Assembly (NCBI GenBank): GCA_016719225.1
Contig: JADKAN010000004.1
Span: 62,001 to 126,000, forward strand
DNA from: Flavobacteriales bacterium
GTDB lineage: Bacteria > Bacteroidota > Bacteroidia > Flavobacteriales_F > PHOS-HE28
DNA length: 64,000 bases
Direction: 5' to 3'
Shown: one piece after another, positions 41,624 through 51,302 of the stretch
How the letters are laid out: the number at the start of each line of letters is the position of its first letter
Position numbering within the stretch: the stretch's first letter is position 1
Notes under the pieces: generated by a model
The model's input: the letters and a program-made list of their open reading frames with translations, nothing else
Told to the model about the DNA's origin: nothing
The model's database searches: none
Position numbers and translations under genes: made by a program

Positions 41624-42898
41624 ATGCCCATGAATTTTCGCTCTGTCCGATCTCTGGGCGCTCTTTTCCTGTTTACCTTGATCATTAACGGTTGTGGCTC
41701 GCCCGCCTCGAAGACGGCAGCTCCTGCAAAACTCGCCCTGGGCCCTTGGCACATGGATCTGGACCTGGATTCCACCGCTGGGGAAGTGTTACTGCCCTTC
41801 CAGTTCGATGTGACCAAAAAGAAGGATAAATGGATCTTGGTCATCCATAACCAGGACGAGTCAATTACGGTGGATTCCATTCAAATGACCGGGGACAGCA
41901 TTCATATCCATATGCCGTTCTTCGATTCCGACTTCCATGGTGAGTTGCACGGTGATTCAGCATTCTCCGGCTTGTGGTACAACCATTACAAGGGTGCTGG
42001 TTATGCCATACCCTTCATGGCTACCGCAGGCTTGATGCCACGATTCCCTTCCCGTAAAAACATTGGATCAGCACGTATCGCCGGTGATTGGGAGGTACAT
42101 TTCATCGACGGTGACGATGATGAACACGCGATCGGAATCTTCAATGTGGAGGGTGGACACGTGAAAGGTTCATTCGCTACGGAGACCGGTGATATGCGCT
42201 TTCAAGAAGGCAGCGTTACCAGTGATTCTCTTTTCCTGTCCTCGTTCAACGGTTCCCAAGCTTTTCTCTTCCGCGCCGCTGTGCGCAATGACAGCTTGGT
42301 GGGGGAGTTCCGCAGTGGATACCGGCACAAACAGGCTTGGTACGGAGTGCGTAATCCGGATTTCAAACTGGCCGATGACGAAACCGCCACCACGCTCGAT
42401 CCCGCACATCCGTTCGCGTTCAGCTTTCCGGACCTACAAGGCAATATTCACAGCTCTTCGGACAAGGAATATAGCGGGCAGGTCTTGGTGGTGGAGGTCA
42501 TGGGTACGTGGTGCCCCAATTGCATGGACGAAGCCAAAATGCTGAATGAGTTCCACGAAAATTACCGCACTGACGGTCTACGTGTGGTAGGCTTGGCTTT
42601 TGAGCGCAGCGCCGATCTGACGTCCTCGATCCCAGCACTCGAACGTTTTCACAGCGGCCTGGGTATCGGGTATCAAGTTCTATATGCCGGAATGGCCCAA
42701 GCGGATACCGTCAAGGCAAAACTGCCTTTCATTTCCAAGTTAAAAAGCTACCCGACAACCTTTTTAGTGGGGCGGGATGGCACAGTTCGGCACATCTATA
42801 CCGGTATCTACGGTCCGGGTACCGGCGAACGCTACACGCGCTTCAGGGACCGGATGGAGAATGCTATTGTGCAACTCTTGCAGGAGCCTAAAAAATAA
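41624..42898 (+). CDS. Lipoprotein with C-terminal TlpA-like thioredoxin domain
   Basis: 424 aa (a second ATG two codons in is equally possible). The lipobox is LIINGCGS. Residues about 35-240 form a beta-rich domain of the DUF4369-like kind (DSIQMTGDSIHIHMPFFDSDF...). The last 150 residues are a thioredoxin fold with the redox motif GTWCPNCMDE and cis-Pro region YPTTFLVGRDG. It is probably an envelope disulfide reductase or oxidoreductase, as in the many TlpA/ResA-like lipoproteins of Bacteroidota. It is convergent with the M28 peptidase gene. Confidence 0.87.
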   Translation: MPMNFRSVRSLGALFLFTLIINGCGSPASKTAAPAKLALGPWHMDLDLDSTAGEVLLPFQFDVTKKKDKWILVIHNQDESITVDSIQMTGDSIHIHMPFFDSDFHGELHGDSAFSGLWYNHYKGAGYAIPFMATAGLMPRFPSRKNIGSARIAGDWEVHFIDGDDDEHAIGIFNVEGGHVKGSFATETGDMRFQEGSVTSDSLFLSSFNGSQAFLFRAAVRNDSLVGEFRSGYRHKQAWYGVRNPDFKLADDETATTLDPAHPFAFSFPDLQGNIHSSSDKEYSGQVLVVEVMGTWCPNCMDEAKMLNEFHENYRTDGLRVVGLAFERSADLTSSIPALERFHSGLGIGYQVLYAGMAQADTVKAKLPFISKLKSYPTTFLVGRDGTVRHIYTGIYGPGTGERYTRFRDRMENAIVQLLQEPKK

Positions 42899-42915
42899 GG
42901 GCTCACTGAGGTGAT

Positions 42916-44460
42916 CTAATCGTGCCCCAGCTCTTCCACCGGGCCGGATATGATCCTTTGCTCGCGGTTGGCCAAGTCCCAAGCGGTATGGAAGACCAGT
43001 TGTGCCCGTTGCCGCAATAAGTCGAAGCGGATCTTGTCCACTTCATCGAAAGGGCCGTGGTAGTCGGCATGCACACCGTTGAAAAAAAACGCCACCGGTA
43101 CGCCGTGCTTAGCGAAATTGTAGTGATCACTGCGGTAGTAGAAACGGTTGGGGTCATTATCTGAATCAAAGGTGTAATCCAGGTGCAACTTGGTATAAGT
43201 AGCATTCTGTGCTTCATTGATCCGGCGCAGTTCTCCACTGATCCGCCCGCTGCCGATCACGTAGACGTATGCCCCACTGTCAATGTGTGCGCTATCCACC
43301 CTGCCGATCATATCAATGTTAAGGTCAGCAACGGTGCTATCAAGTGGGAACACAGGGTGTTCGGTGTACCATTCAGAGCCCAACAGACCCTTCTCCTCGC
43401 CACTGACGGTCATGAACAATATGCTACGTCGTGGCCCATGACCATCGGCTTTGGCTTGTGCGAATGATCGCGCCATTTCCAGGACCGCGACCGTGCCGGA
43501 GCCATCATCGTCCGCGCCATTGTATACCTCGCCATCCTGCATCCCGATGTGGTCGTAATGCGCGGTAACAGCGATGACCTCACCTTTCTTATCACTGCCT
43601 TCCACGTAGCCAAGCACGTTCTCTCCTGTAAGTTCCCTGTCCAATGAAGAATAGCTGAAACTCAGTGGTGACTTTATTATGATCCGCTTTTGCGCTGTGG
43701 CCTTCAGCGCCTTCTTCATGGTTATGTTAGCTTGGTCCAATATGGCCTGCGCCAGCTCCGGTGTTATCACCACCAACTGCTGACCCTTGTTGCGTTCCAC
43801 GAGTTCTTGCGCAGTCCCCAAGCGCATACGCGGTGCAGCCAGATTCCGCCCTTGCTGGCCCATGACCTGCGAAGCATTGCCTTGGACCAACAAAACCACT
43901 TCGGTCCCTGTACCTGTCAAGGCTGTCGCTACGTCCTTTACCTTCGTGAGAGGCTCTCCGCCCTTCTTGCTTGCCGGAGGATCCAACACCAGCACCACTT
44001 TACCGCCACCTCCGAGTTGAACACCGCCTACGGCCAACGGTGATATCACCGTTATTTCCTGCACTTCCAACGATCTGTGCAGTCGTTCAGAGGTGTAATA
44101 GTAGTCCTTCAGGAACTCTAAGGCGCTGCCACCGACGGCCATGGAAAGTCCACCTAACTTCGTTTCCGTCACCGGGTATTGTTGCTGATAACCATCGGGC
44201 AATAGGCCCATATTTCGTGCGTTGGCAACTGGGGGTATACCGAACTTCTTGAACTGCCCCTCAATATATTCCGCCGCCATCTTCTGGCCTTTCAAGCCCG
44301 TTTCACGGCCTTCGTAGGCGTCGCTGGCCAAGATGGCAAGATGTGTATGCAAACCCTCTTCGGTTATCGTGTTCGCATAGTATAAAGCAGTGCTGTCCAC
44401 TTGGGCGCTAGCGATTAGTCCGCTACTTGCAAGCACTGTCAAAAGCAGTTTTCTCCACAT
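42916..44460 (-). CDS. Exported M28 family zinc aminopeptidase
   Basis: About 514 aa from the ATG at 44460, which opens a signal peptide (WRKLLLTVLASSGLIASAQ). Residues about 100-290 include a protease-associated-like insert; the peptidase core follows. Metal ligands are visible in TAHYDHIG, NGADDDGSG, SGEEKGLLGS and NIDMIGR, and a final zinc His in RSDHYNFAKHG. The enzyme would remove N-terminal residues from peptides in the periplasm or outside. It starts 11 bases after the rpiB stop on the same strand, so the two are probably co-transcribed. Confidence 0.92.
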   Translation of the reverse strand: MWRKLLLTVLASSGLIASAQVDSTALYYANTITEEGLHTHLAILASDAYEGRETGLKGQKMAAEYIEGQFKKFGIPPVANARNMGLLPDGYQQQYPVTETKLGGLSMAVGGSALEFLKDYYYTSERLHRSLEVQEITVISPLAVGGVQLGGGGKVVLVLDPPASKKGGEPLTKVKDVATALTGTGTEVVLLVQGNASQVMGQQGRNLAAPRMRLGTAQELVERNKGQQLVVITPELAQAILDQANITMKKALKATAQKRIIIKSPLSFSYSSLDRELTGENVLGYVEGSDKKGEVIAVTAHYDHIGMQDGEVYNGADDDGSGTVAVLEMARSFAQAKADGHGPRRSILFMTVSGEEKGLLGSEWYTEHPVFPLDSTVADLNIDMIGRVDSAHIDSGAYVYVIGSGRISGELRRINEAQNATYTKLHLDYTFDSDNDPNRFYYRSDHYNFAKHGVPVAFFFNGVHADYHGPFDEVDKIRFDLLRQRAQLVFHTAWDLANREQRIISGPVEELGHD

Positions 44461-44471
44461 CGGGCCCACGT

Positions 44472-44903
44472 TCAACACTGTTCAATTTCAGAGATCCGCC
44501 GCTGGTGTCTGCCGCCTTCGAACGTTGCGTTGAGGAAAGCATCCGTTATCGCCTCCGCCTGCTCGGTGGAAATAAAGCGGGCGGGCAGGGCAAGGACGTT
44601 GGCATTGTTATGCCGTCGCGCCAATTCAGCAATTTCAGGCAGCCACGCCAAGGCTGAGCGAACGCCGTTGTGTTTGTTTGCCGTGATATTGACCCCGTTG
44701 CCACTGCCACAAACCACGATGCCCAAGTCCATCTTGCCATCAGCCACGGCTTTTGCTACCGCGTGCGCGTAGGTGGGATAGTCCGTACTCTCTTCGGAAC
44801 GCGTGCCTTCGTCCAGCACCTCTACATTACGCGAAGAAAGATACTTGATAAGCTGCTCTTTCAGCCTGAAGCCCGCATGGTCACTGCCGATCGCTATTCG
44901 CAT
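44472..44903 (-). CDS. rpiB: Ribose-5-phosphate isomerase B
   Basis: 143 aa, family length. MRIAIGSDHAGF contains the phosphate/sugar-binding Asp-His, and the catalytic Cys is in IVVCGSGNG, followed by ITANKHNGVRSAL. It interconverts ribose 5-phosphate and ribulose 5-phosphate in the pentose phosphate pathway. It is divergent from the MORN-repeat gene. One of the three 11-bp repeats (44930-44940) lies 27 bases upstream of its start. Confidence 0.96.
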   Translation of the reverse strand: MRIAIGSDHAGFRLKEQLIKYLSSRNVEVLDEGTRSEESTDYPTYAHAVAKAVADGKMDLGIVVCGSGNGVNITANKHNGVRSALAWLPEIAELARRHNNANVLALPARFISTEQAEAITDAFLNATFEGGRHQRRISEIEQC

Positions 44904-45244
44904 GCCTCAAAGATAGCGGGGACCTAAATGATCGAACATTCCCGTTGTTGATAAGGATATTCTACCGTGCAGAACTTTTAAGGAGTTTTTTTGGAACGGT
45001 AGGGAGTTGGCCTGTATGGACAAAATATCCGGGGTTGCAAGAACCATCTTCCACCAACTTCCCACACCGATCGAACAATCCCGGCTTATGTCTGACATAT
45101 CATTCGATGAACGATCGATGATGCCCATGGGATAGCACGATCGTGCATGGTTCACCCCGGATAGCGGCAATACTGCCTTTTACTAAGGAAAGCTGACCGC
45201 GCCTTCATTGTTCGATCACTGTTGAATACTTTTGAGAAGTCAAA
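44904..45244. promoter_or_regulatory. Divergent intergenic region with three copies of GATCGAACAWT and palindromes
   Basis: No gene is visible in this 341-bp gap. It holds GATCGAACATT at 44930-44940, GATCGAACAAT at 45069-45079, and the same 11-mer inverted at 45207-45217. It also holds a 12-bp palindrome GCACGATCGTGC at about 45136-45147, an ATCGAT-rich stretch near 45110, and an AT-rich stretch with TTTTTTT near 44985. The third copy overlaps the possible -33 TTG of the MORN-repeat gene. The layout suggests operators for a regulator that recognises the 11-mer. Confidence 0.5.
45227..45234 (+). promoter_or_regulatory. -7-type box (TACTTTTG) of the MORN-repeat gene
   Basis: A perfect TAnnTTTG ten bases before the ATG at 45245, with a TTG at 45208-45210 sixteen bases upstream of it inside the inverted 11-mer. 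The predicted leader is only a few bases. Confidence 0.55.
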
Positions 45245-46834
45245 ATGGCAAGCACGCTCCGCAGCTTTCTTCAACACCTTCAACACCCCTTATCATATCA
45301 TCATCTTTCTTTAAAAGAAGGAATACTGATACTGATGTGTGTGTTATCCTGTAATGCCTTCTGCCAAGCGGACAGCACGATCCATCGGTACCTTTACCCC
45401 GATGGAAGTATCAGCAGCGAAGGGCCTTTGGTGGATGGTCAACCCAATGGACATTGGAGGGCTTACTACCAGAACGGTGCATTAAAGAGTGAAGGCGACC
45501 GGGTGAACTTTCAATTGGACAGCACTTGGTCCTTTTTCGCCCCGGACGGACAGCTGACCACCACCATAGGATACAAAGCCGGTAAAAAGCAAGGGTCATC
45601 CCGGAAATACGGAGCAGGTGGTGCGCTTTTGAGCGAGGAACAATACAAGGACGACCTTTTGGAAGGATTTTCCACCACCTATTTCCCTGCGGGCAGTGTG
45701 CAGTCCAAGGTTCCTTTCAAAGCGGGGAAGGAGGACGGTAAGGCCTATGAATATGCCGAGGATGGCAGGCCCATCACCGTTACTGATTGGCGTAGCGGCG
45801 TTCTTCAGCGCAGACAGGAACTCAACCGTTACGATAAGGCTGGTCTCCGTCAGGGCTTTTGGCAAGCGTACTATCCCAACGGGAACGTTAAATGGGAAGG
45901 GCGTTTTACCGACGATAAGCGTCAAGGCATCTTCAAGGAATACGATCAGCAAGGCAACCTGAAGGAAATGGCCAAGTATGACCAGGATGAGGTAATGCCG
46001 GATGCTGCGGAAACAGCGCTTCTGGATATTAAGAACACCTATCATCCGGACGGAAAAGTGGCCAGCATAGGCAGTTACACCAAGGATGGGAAGAAGCAGG
46101 GTTTGTTCCGCAGTTTCGATGATGATGGAAAGCCAGCCGATGCGGCGATCTACAAGGATGACGTGCTGGTAAGCGGTGGTCAAGTGAACAACATAGGCAT
46201 GCCCGAGGGTACTTGGACAGAATACTATTCAACCGGGGAAAAGCGGGCCGAAGGCGCTTATAAGGATGGAAAGAAGGACGGGGCTTGGATATTCTACCAC
46301 AGGGGTGCTACAGTGGAACAGCGAGGCAACTATCTCAACGGGTTGCCGCAGGGGAACTGGCGCTGGTTTTATGACACCGGCGAACTCCACCGGGAGGAGA
46401 TTTATCGGAAAGGCAAGGAGGATGGGGCTTCTGCGGAATATGCGCGAGATGCTTCCATTATCATTCAAGGTGTATACATCGATGGATCGAAGGATGGACC
46501 ATGGACCTATCACGTGGGCGGGCACACGGAGACAGGAGCTTACAAGGACGGGCTTCGGGATGGGCCTTGGGCAAGCTCTTATGACAACGGAAAAAAGAGT
46601 TTCACAGGCAACTATGTGAACGGTGAGCCTGAAGGTAAGCACCGCTGGTACTGGCCTAATGGTCGGTTAAAACTGGAGGGACGCTACCGGGGCGGTCTTG
46701 AACAGGGTGATTTCAATTACTTCAACATCAACGGACTACTGGAACTGACCATAAAATACCAGGACGGAAAGGAAATGAAGTTGGATCACGCCAAATTACC
46801 ACCGCCTTATGAGCCCGGAGGCGCAGCGGATTGA
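45245..46834 (+). CDS. MORN-repeat protein, exported (YwqK-type repeats)
   Basis: 529 aa. After a hydrophobic stretch (ILILMCVLSCNAFCQA, about residues 26-41) the protein consists of about 15 tandem repeats of the MORN-variant type (YYQNGALKSEGD, YYPNGNVKWEGRFTDDK, YYSTGEKRAEGAYKDGK, YWPNGRLKLEGRYRGG). In Bacteroidota these are often labelled YwqK-family antitoxin, but no toxin gene is adjacent and the label carries little meaning. The annotated ATG leaves 24 residues before the hydrophobic segment, longer than usual for a signal peptide; no better start was found. The strong promoter just upstream and nearby repeated motifs suggest regulated expression. Confidence 0.8.
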   Translation: MASTLRSFLQHLQHPLSYHHLSLKEGILILMCVLSCNAFCQADSTIHRYLYPDGSISSEGPLVDGQPNGHWRAYYQNGALKSEGDRVNFQLDSTWSFFAPDGQLTTTIGYKAGKKQGSSRKYGAGGALLSEEQYKDDLLEGFSTTYFPAGSVQSKVPFKAGKEDGKAYEYAEDGRPITVTDWRSGVLQRRQELNRYDKAGLRQGFWQAYYPNGNVKWEGRFTDDKRQGIFKEYDQQGNLKEMAKYDQDEVMPDAAETALLDIKNTYHPDGKVASIGSYTKDGKKQGLFRSFDDDGKPADAAIYKDDVLVSGGQVNNIGMPEGTWTEYYSTGEKRAEGAYKDGKKDGAWIFYHRGATVEQRGNYLNGLPQGNWRWFYDTGELHREEIYRKGKEDGASAEYARDASIIIQGVYIDGSKDGPWTYHVGGHTETGAYKDGLRDGPWASSYDNGKKSFTGNYVNGEPEGKHRWYWPNGRLKLEGRYRGGLEQGDFNYFNINGLLELTIKYQDGKEMKLDHAKLPPPYEPGGAAD

Positions 46835-46873
46835 CCACTAACAGAAAAATCGAAACCGCCTTGATAACCGGTA

Positions 46874-49800
46874 ATGGCTACCGCAAACGAGCATAAGCAG
46901 ACCAAAAGCATCGGGGCAAAAGGGTACGGTGGGGGTTCCGAGGGAACTTGGGCCAATGATCTTGTGGGCTTTTTTACAACCACCCTTGGGGGGCGCCTAC
47001 TCGATTGCAACCAGGTACTGGCGGACATGCTGGGTTATTCCCAGCCATCGGAAATGATGGAAATGGCGGTGGGTAGTTTCTATTTCAATCCCACGGAAAG
47101 GCAGGATTTCATTGATGAGCTGGAACGATCCAAACAGTTGAAGAACCGGGAGATCGTATTGAAGCATCGCAATGGGCGTGCAGTGCATGTGCTGGAAAAT
47201 GCACGGATGGTGGAACACGCGGACAGACCCAAGGAAATACATGGATTAGTGATCGATATTTCATCCATCCGGGGCGATGAGATGGAACAGCGTATGCTGG
47301 TGAACAACTACCGGCAATTACTCGGACGTGTAAGGGATGGCATCCTGGTGGTGAGAAGCGGTACGGTGCTTTATGCCAATCAGGCGGCGGAATCCCTGTT
47401 CGGCGGTGCTGTTATCGGTGTGGATCTGCGGGAGATGTTCGCGAACGAAGAGGCTTCCAAGTTGCGATCACTTCTCGCGAGCATCGAAGAAGCGGATCCC
47501 ACCTTACCACACCAAGTGGAGATGAACGCAGCGGACGGCAGCCGAAAACCATTGTTGCTTTACGCTACCGCGACTTGGCATGCGGGTGCCTTGGCCGCTC
47601 AATTCACCCTGCATGACCCCGCTGCTGGCCATAAGATCCTGCAGGAGCGGTTAAGGATTAAAATGGCCGAGGAATCCAACCGTGCCTTGCAAGCTGAAGT
47701 AGAAGAACATAAGCGTACACAGTTGGCGCTATTGGAAAGCCGGCACATGGCCAAGAGCGTGGTGGATAGTTCGCTGGACATGATCATGGCTGCCGATAAT
47801 GCCGGATCGGTCACTGAATTCAATCCGGCAGCGGTACTTAAATTCGGATACGAGCGTGAAGAAGTACTTGGCCGATCAGCAAGACGGTTCTTTGCGAATG
47901 AAGAGGATCAACATAGGATCAACCGTGAACTGGAACGATATGGTTCCTTTTCCGGCGAAGTGCGGAACGTGGACCGTGATGGACGCGAGTTCACCAGCTT
48001 CCTCAATGCATCCCGGTTGATCGACGCCGAGGGAAGGAGCCTAGGCACGATGGGCGTAAGCCGTGATGTGACCCAAGCCAGGAAAGATCATGAGGCGCTT
48101 CGGGCGAGCGAAGAACGCTACAGGGACCTTTTCGATAATGCCACCGATCTGATCCACAGCGTGGACCTTTCCGGGAAACTGCTTTTTGTGAACGCCGCAT
48201 GGGAAAGGGCCATGGGATATACCCGGGATGAGGCGGTGAAAATGAATATGCTGGACATGCTGCCAGCTGATAACCGGATCTTGGCCGAGCGGTGGCTGGC
48301 GAACGTGGAGGACGAACCGAATACTGCGCCTTGGAGATCAGTGTTCTTGACCAAGGACCAACGCAAGTTGACCATGGAAGGCTCATCGAGCCTGTATTTC
48401 GAGAATGGCAAAGTAGTGGCGGTCCGGGGTATTCTGCGTGATGTGACCGCGGCCACTGAAGCACAGGAACGACTCCACAAGCTAACGGCTAAAGAACGCG
48501 CTCTCTTCCAATCGAATGAACACCTCTTCTGGACAGTGGACAGCCGCATAGCGCTCACCAGTTTCAATAATGGCTATGAGCGTATGGTGCTCCGCATGCA
48601 CGGCCATGCGCCAGAACTGAATACGGACCCGTCCAAACCACGCACCCTGTTCGCCGAACCTGATTACCATAAATTCTGGGAGGAGAAATATGCAATTGCC
48701 TTCTCGGGGCAGACTGTGCGTTTTGAGACCGATCGTAGGGATGCGCAAGGACAACGTGTGTGCAACGAGATTTATCTCAGCCCCATTTTCGCTCCGGATG
48801 GTACTGTTCCGGAAGTATTCGGCATCGGCCACGAAGTGACCGGTGAACGGCTTGCGGAGGACGAGGTGAGGGAACAATCGGCACGCTTGAACGCTATTTT
48901 CGAGGGTAGTGCCGACCTGCTCATCTGGACCTGCGGACAGGTGTTGGATATCACCAGTTGCAATACGCGCTTCACAAAGATCGCCAAGCGCATGTTCAAA
49001 GGTTCCTCCGCCTTGGGTGAGAATCTTGCCAACGGCTTGTTGAAGCATGTGGCGCCCGGTCAAGCGGATGCTTTCCGAAAGCAATTGGCCGCAGCATTGG
49101 CTGGACGGGTACAAAGTTTAGAGCTCTGTGTTGCGGCCCCAAGAAGCAAGCCGTTATGGTTGGAAGTGTTCATCAGTCCCATTGAGACGAAAGGCCCCGT
49201 TGTGGAAGTGAGTTGCTTGGCGCACGACATCACCGATAAGAAGTCCTCCGAGCGTGCCATGCTTGAGAATATTCGCGAAAAGGAGGTCCTGTTGAAGGAG
49301 ATCCACCACCGCGTAAAGAACAACCTGCAGATCATCAGCAGCATCTTCAGCCTCCAGCGGGACCATTTAGGGAACGACCCCCGTTCGATGGAATTAATGC
49401 ATGAAAGCCAGAACAGGATCCGCAGCATGGCTTTCATCCATGAAAGCCTCTATCAGAGCAAGAACTTCAGCCACATCGACCTGGCCGACTATATGGGTGG
49501 CTTGTGCAGGAACCTGGTGATGAGCTACTCCCTCACCGACAAGGTCGCACTCCGCACCGAGCTGAAACCACTGCCGCTCGATATCGACAAGGCGATTCCC
49601 TGCGGATTGATCCTCAACGAGCTGGTGAGCAATGCTTTGAAACATGCTTTTCCGAACGGGCATGGCGAGATCCTGCTTGAATTGGAGGAGGTGGATGGCC
49701 AGGTCCACATTGTGGTTCAAGACAATGGGAGGGGTTTTCCGCCCAAGGATAAAGTGCGGCGTGGGCTGGGTTTAGAGCTGGTGGAAATGCTCACGGAGCA

Positions 49801-49879
49801 ACTCGATGGCCACATTTCGCGTACCAAGGGCGCGGATAACACCGGCACCCGGTATTTGATTACTTTTGATCGAACCTGA
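46874..49879 (+). CDS. Cytoplasmic multi-PAS sensor histidine kinase (HisKA_2 type)
   Basis: 1001 aa, with no transmembrane helix. About six PAS-like domains follow one another (roughly residues 20-125, 135-260, 295-410, 415-530, 545-660 and 665-785). The kinase has the HisKA_2 H-box LLKEIHHRVKNNLQIISSIFSLQ, then LILNELVSNALKHAFP (N-box), VQDNGRGFP and RRGLGLELVEMLTEQ. HisKA_2 kinases frequently pair with LytTR or single receivers; a LytTR regulator follows after nine bases. Likely senses several intracellular or membrane-permeable signals such as redox state or light (inference). Confidence 0.9.
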   Translation: MATANEHKQTKSIGAKGYGGGSEGTWANDLVGFFTTTLGGRLLDCNQVLADMLGYSQPSEMMEMAVGSFYFNPTERQDFIDELERSKQLKNREIVLKHRNGRAVHVLENARMVEHADRPKEIHGLVIDISSIRGDEMEQRMLVNNYRQLLGRVRDGILVVRSGTVLYANQAAESLFGGAVIGVDLREMFANEEASKLRSLLASIEEADPTLPHQVEMNAADGSRKPLLLYATATWHAGALAAQFTLHDPAAGHKILQERLRIKMAEESNRALQAEVEEHKRTQLALLESRHMAKSVVDSSLDMIMAADNAGSVTEFNPAAVLKFGYEREEVLGRSARRFFANEEDQHRINRELERYGSFSGEVRNVDRDGREFTSFLNASRLIDAEGRSLGTMGVSRDVTQARKDHEALRASEERYRDLFDNATDLIHSVDLSGKLLFVNAAWERAMGYTRDEAVKMNMLDMLPADNRILAERWLANVEDEPNTAPWRSVFLTKDQRKLTMEGSSSLYFENGKVVAVRGILRDVTAATEAQERLHKLTAKERALFQSNEHLFWTVDSRIALTSFNNGYERMVLRMHGHAPELNTDPSKPRTLFAEPDYHKFWEEKYAIAFSGQTVRFETDRRDAQGQRVCNEIYLSPIFAPDGTVPEVFGIGHEVTGERLAEDEVREQSARLNAIFEGSADLLIWTCGQVLDITSCNTRFTKIAKRMFKGSSALGENLANGLLKHVAPGQADAFRKQLAAALAGRVQSLELCVAAPRSKPLWLEVFISPIETKGPVVEVSCLAHDITDKKSSERAMLENIREKEVLLKEIHHRVKNNLQIISSIFSLQRDHLGNDPRSMELMHESQNRIRSMAFIHESLYQSKNFSHIDLADYMGGLCRNLVMSYSLTDKVALRTELKPLPLDIDKAIPCGLILNELVSNALKHAFPNGHGEILLELEEVDGQVHIVVQDNGRGFPPKDKVRRGLGLELVEMLTEQLDGHISRTKGADNTGTRYLITFDRT

Positions 49880-49888
49880 GAACGAGCA

Positions 49889-50644
49889 ATGGCGCAGACA
49901 AACGTACTTGTAGTGGAAGACGAAAGCATCGTCAGCAAGGACATCCAACAAAGCCTGAAGAAGCTCGGCTACAACGTGGTGGGTGCAGCTTCCACCGGGG
50001 ACCAAGCCGTGGCGCTTGCCTTGGAACATCAGCCGGACATCATCCTGATGGACATCATGCTCAAAGGGGAGATGAACGGCATTGAAGCGGCCACCCGCAT
50101 CCGGGCGGAGACGAACATCCCGGTCATCTTCCTAACGGCCTATGCGGATGAAAGCACGTTGAGCAAGGCCAAGGTGACGCAACCCTATGGTTACATCATT
50201 AAGCCGTTCAAGGAGATCGACATACACACCTCCATTGAAATGGCCCTCTACAAGCACAAGAAGGAGGCCGAGGTGCTGAAGGAACGTGACCTTTTATTCA
50301 GCTTGGTGGAGAACCAAGGCACCAACAAGGACCTGCTCTTCGTAAAGAGCAACAGCCGGATGGTGAAATTGCGCACCAGCGACATCTATTATATCGAGGC
50401 GCTGAAGGATTACGTGGTGATCAATACCCTGAACACCCGCTACACGATCCACAGCACCATGAAGGACATCGAGGCCAAGCTGCCCGAGAGCGAGTTCATG
50501 CGTGTGCACCGTTCGTTCATTGTACGCATTGACAAGATCACGGCCATTGAGCAGCCCAACCTGATCTTGGAGAACGACAAGAAGATCATTCCTATTGGCG
50601 GCAGCTACAAGGATGATCTGTCCAAGCGGCTCAACCTGGTGTGA
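49889..50644 (+). CDS. LytTR-type response regulator
   Basis: 251 aa. Receiver with Asp55 (IILMDIMLKGEMNG) and Lys in IIKPFKEID, then a short helix linker, then a LytTR DNA-binding domain (DLLFVKSNSRMVKLRTSDIYYIEALKDYVVINT..., FMRVHRSFIVRIDKI). It starts nine bases after the multi-PAS kinase stop and is presumably phosphorylated by it. The DNA target is not evident; no direct-repeat LytTR site pair was recognised upstream of the operon. Confidence 0.93.
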   Translation: MAQTNVLVVEDESIVSKDIQQSLKKLGYNVVGAASTGDQAVALALEHQPDIILMDIMLKGEMNGIEAATRIRAETNIPVIFLTAYADESTLSKAKVTQPYGYIIKPFKEIDIHTSIEMALYKHKKEAEVLKERDLLFSLVENQGTNKDLLFVKSNSRMVKLRTSDIYYIEALKDYVVINTLNTRYTIHSTMKDIEAKLPESEFMRVHRSFIVRIDKITAIEQPNLILENDKKIIPIGGSYKDDLSKRLNLV

Positions 50645-50915
50645 TCGCGGCTGATCAGTTGGTTGTCCAACTTCCCTCAGGTAGCTTAGGCACCGGGGGT
50701 TGAAGCCGGGATAAAAGCAAGTGATCGCTGTGGTTGGGTGCTCCAGACGGCTCTTCTTTATCAAACGTTGGTGAAAACGCCTTTACCGCTGCCGTTGTAC
50801 AAACGACAGCAAGCAGGTATGAACGCCTGCAAACGCATATCGACCGACTAACGGCTGCTGGTCGCCGGACGTTTGTGCCGGGGAAGACAAACAACCCCCG
50901 CTAAAACATCAAGCC
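50645..50915. other. Intergenic stretch without recognised gene
   Basis: 271 bases between the LytTR regulator and ssb. Several CAAACG or ACAAAC words recur (near 50763, 50800, 50828 and 50888) but no clear -7 box, RNA structure or ORF was identified. Confidence 0.5.
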
Positions 50916-51284
50916 ATGATCGCATCCAACAACCTCGTACGCCTGACTGGTAATCTCGGCTTCGATCCGGAAGTGCGTGAGATCGCCGCCGGCCGTAAAG
51001 TGGCACGCCTAAGTCTGGCAACCAACGAAACGTACACCAATGCTGCTGGTGAGCGCGTCACGGACACGCAGTGGCATACCGTGGTAGCATGGGGGCGCAT
51101 CGCTGATCAGGTGCAACGACTGCTGGCAAAAGGCACGCCAGTGTCGTTGGAAGGCCGCTTGGTCCATCGCAGCTATACCGGCAAGGAAGGCATGAAGCGC
51201 TATATCACGGAGATCGTTCTCAGTGATTTCAAGGTTATTGCCTACGCTAATAAAGGCGAAGAAACACTGCAAACTGCAGCCTGA
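50916..51284 (+). CDS. ssb: Short single-stranded DNA-binding protein
   Basis: 122 aa. The OB-fold starts SNNLVRLTGNLGFDPEVREI and continues ARLSLATNETYT, TQWHTVVAWGRIADQVQRLLAKGTPVSLEGRLVHRSY, a standard SSB core. The usual Gly/Pro-rich linker and acidic C-terminal tip (DDDIPF-like) are missing; the protein ends KGEETLQTAA. SSBs without the tip cannot recruit partner enzymes in the usual way. It is therefore likely a second copy with a specialised role, and the main ssb should be elsewhere. Followed by a strong terminator. Confidence 0.88.
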   Translation: MIASNNLVRLTGNLGFDPEVREIAAGRKVARLSLATNETYTNAAGERVTDTQWHTVVAWGRIADQVQRLLAKGTPVSLEGRLVHRSYTGKEGMKRYITEIVLSDFKVIAYANKGEETLQTAA

Positions 51285-51302
51285 ATAAAGCTCCGGCAGG
51301 TG

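Noticed and set aside
45245..46834. Antitoxin of a toxin-antitoxin pair (YwqK label)
   Set aside because: Only MORN-type repeats are seen and no small toxin gene lies on either side.
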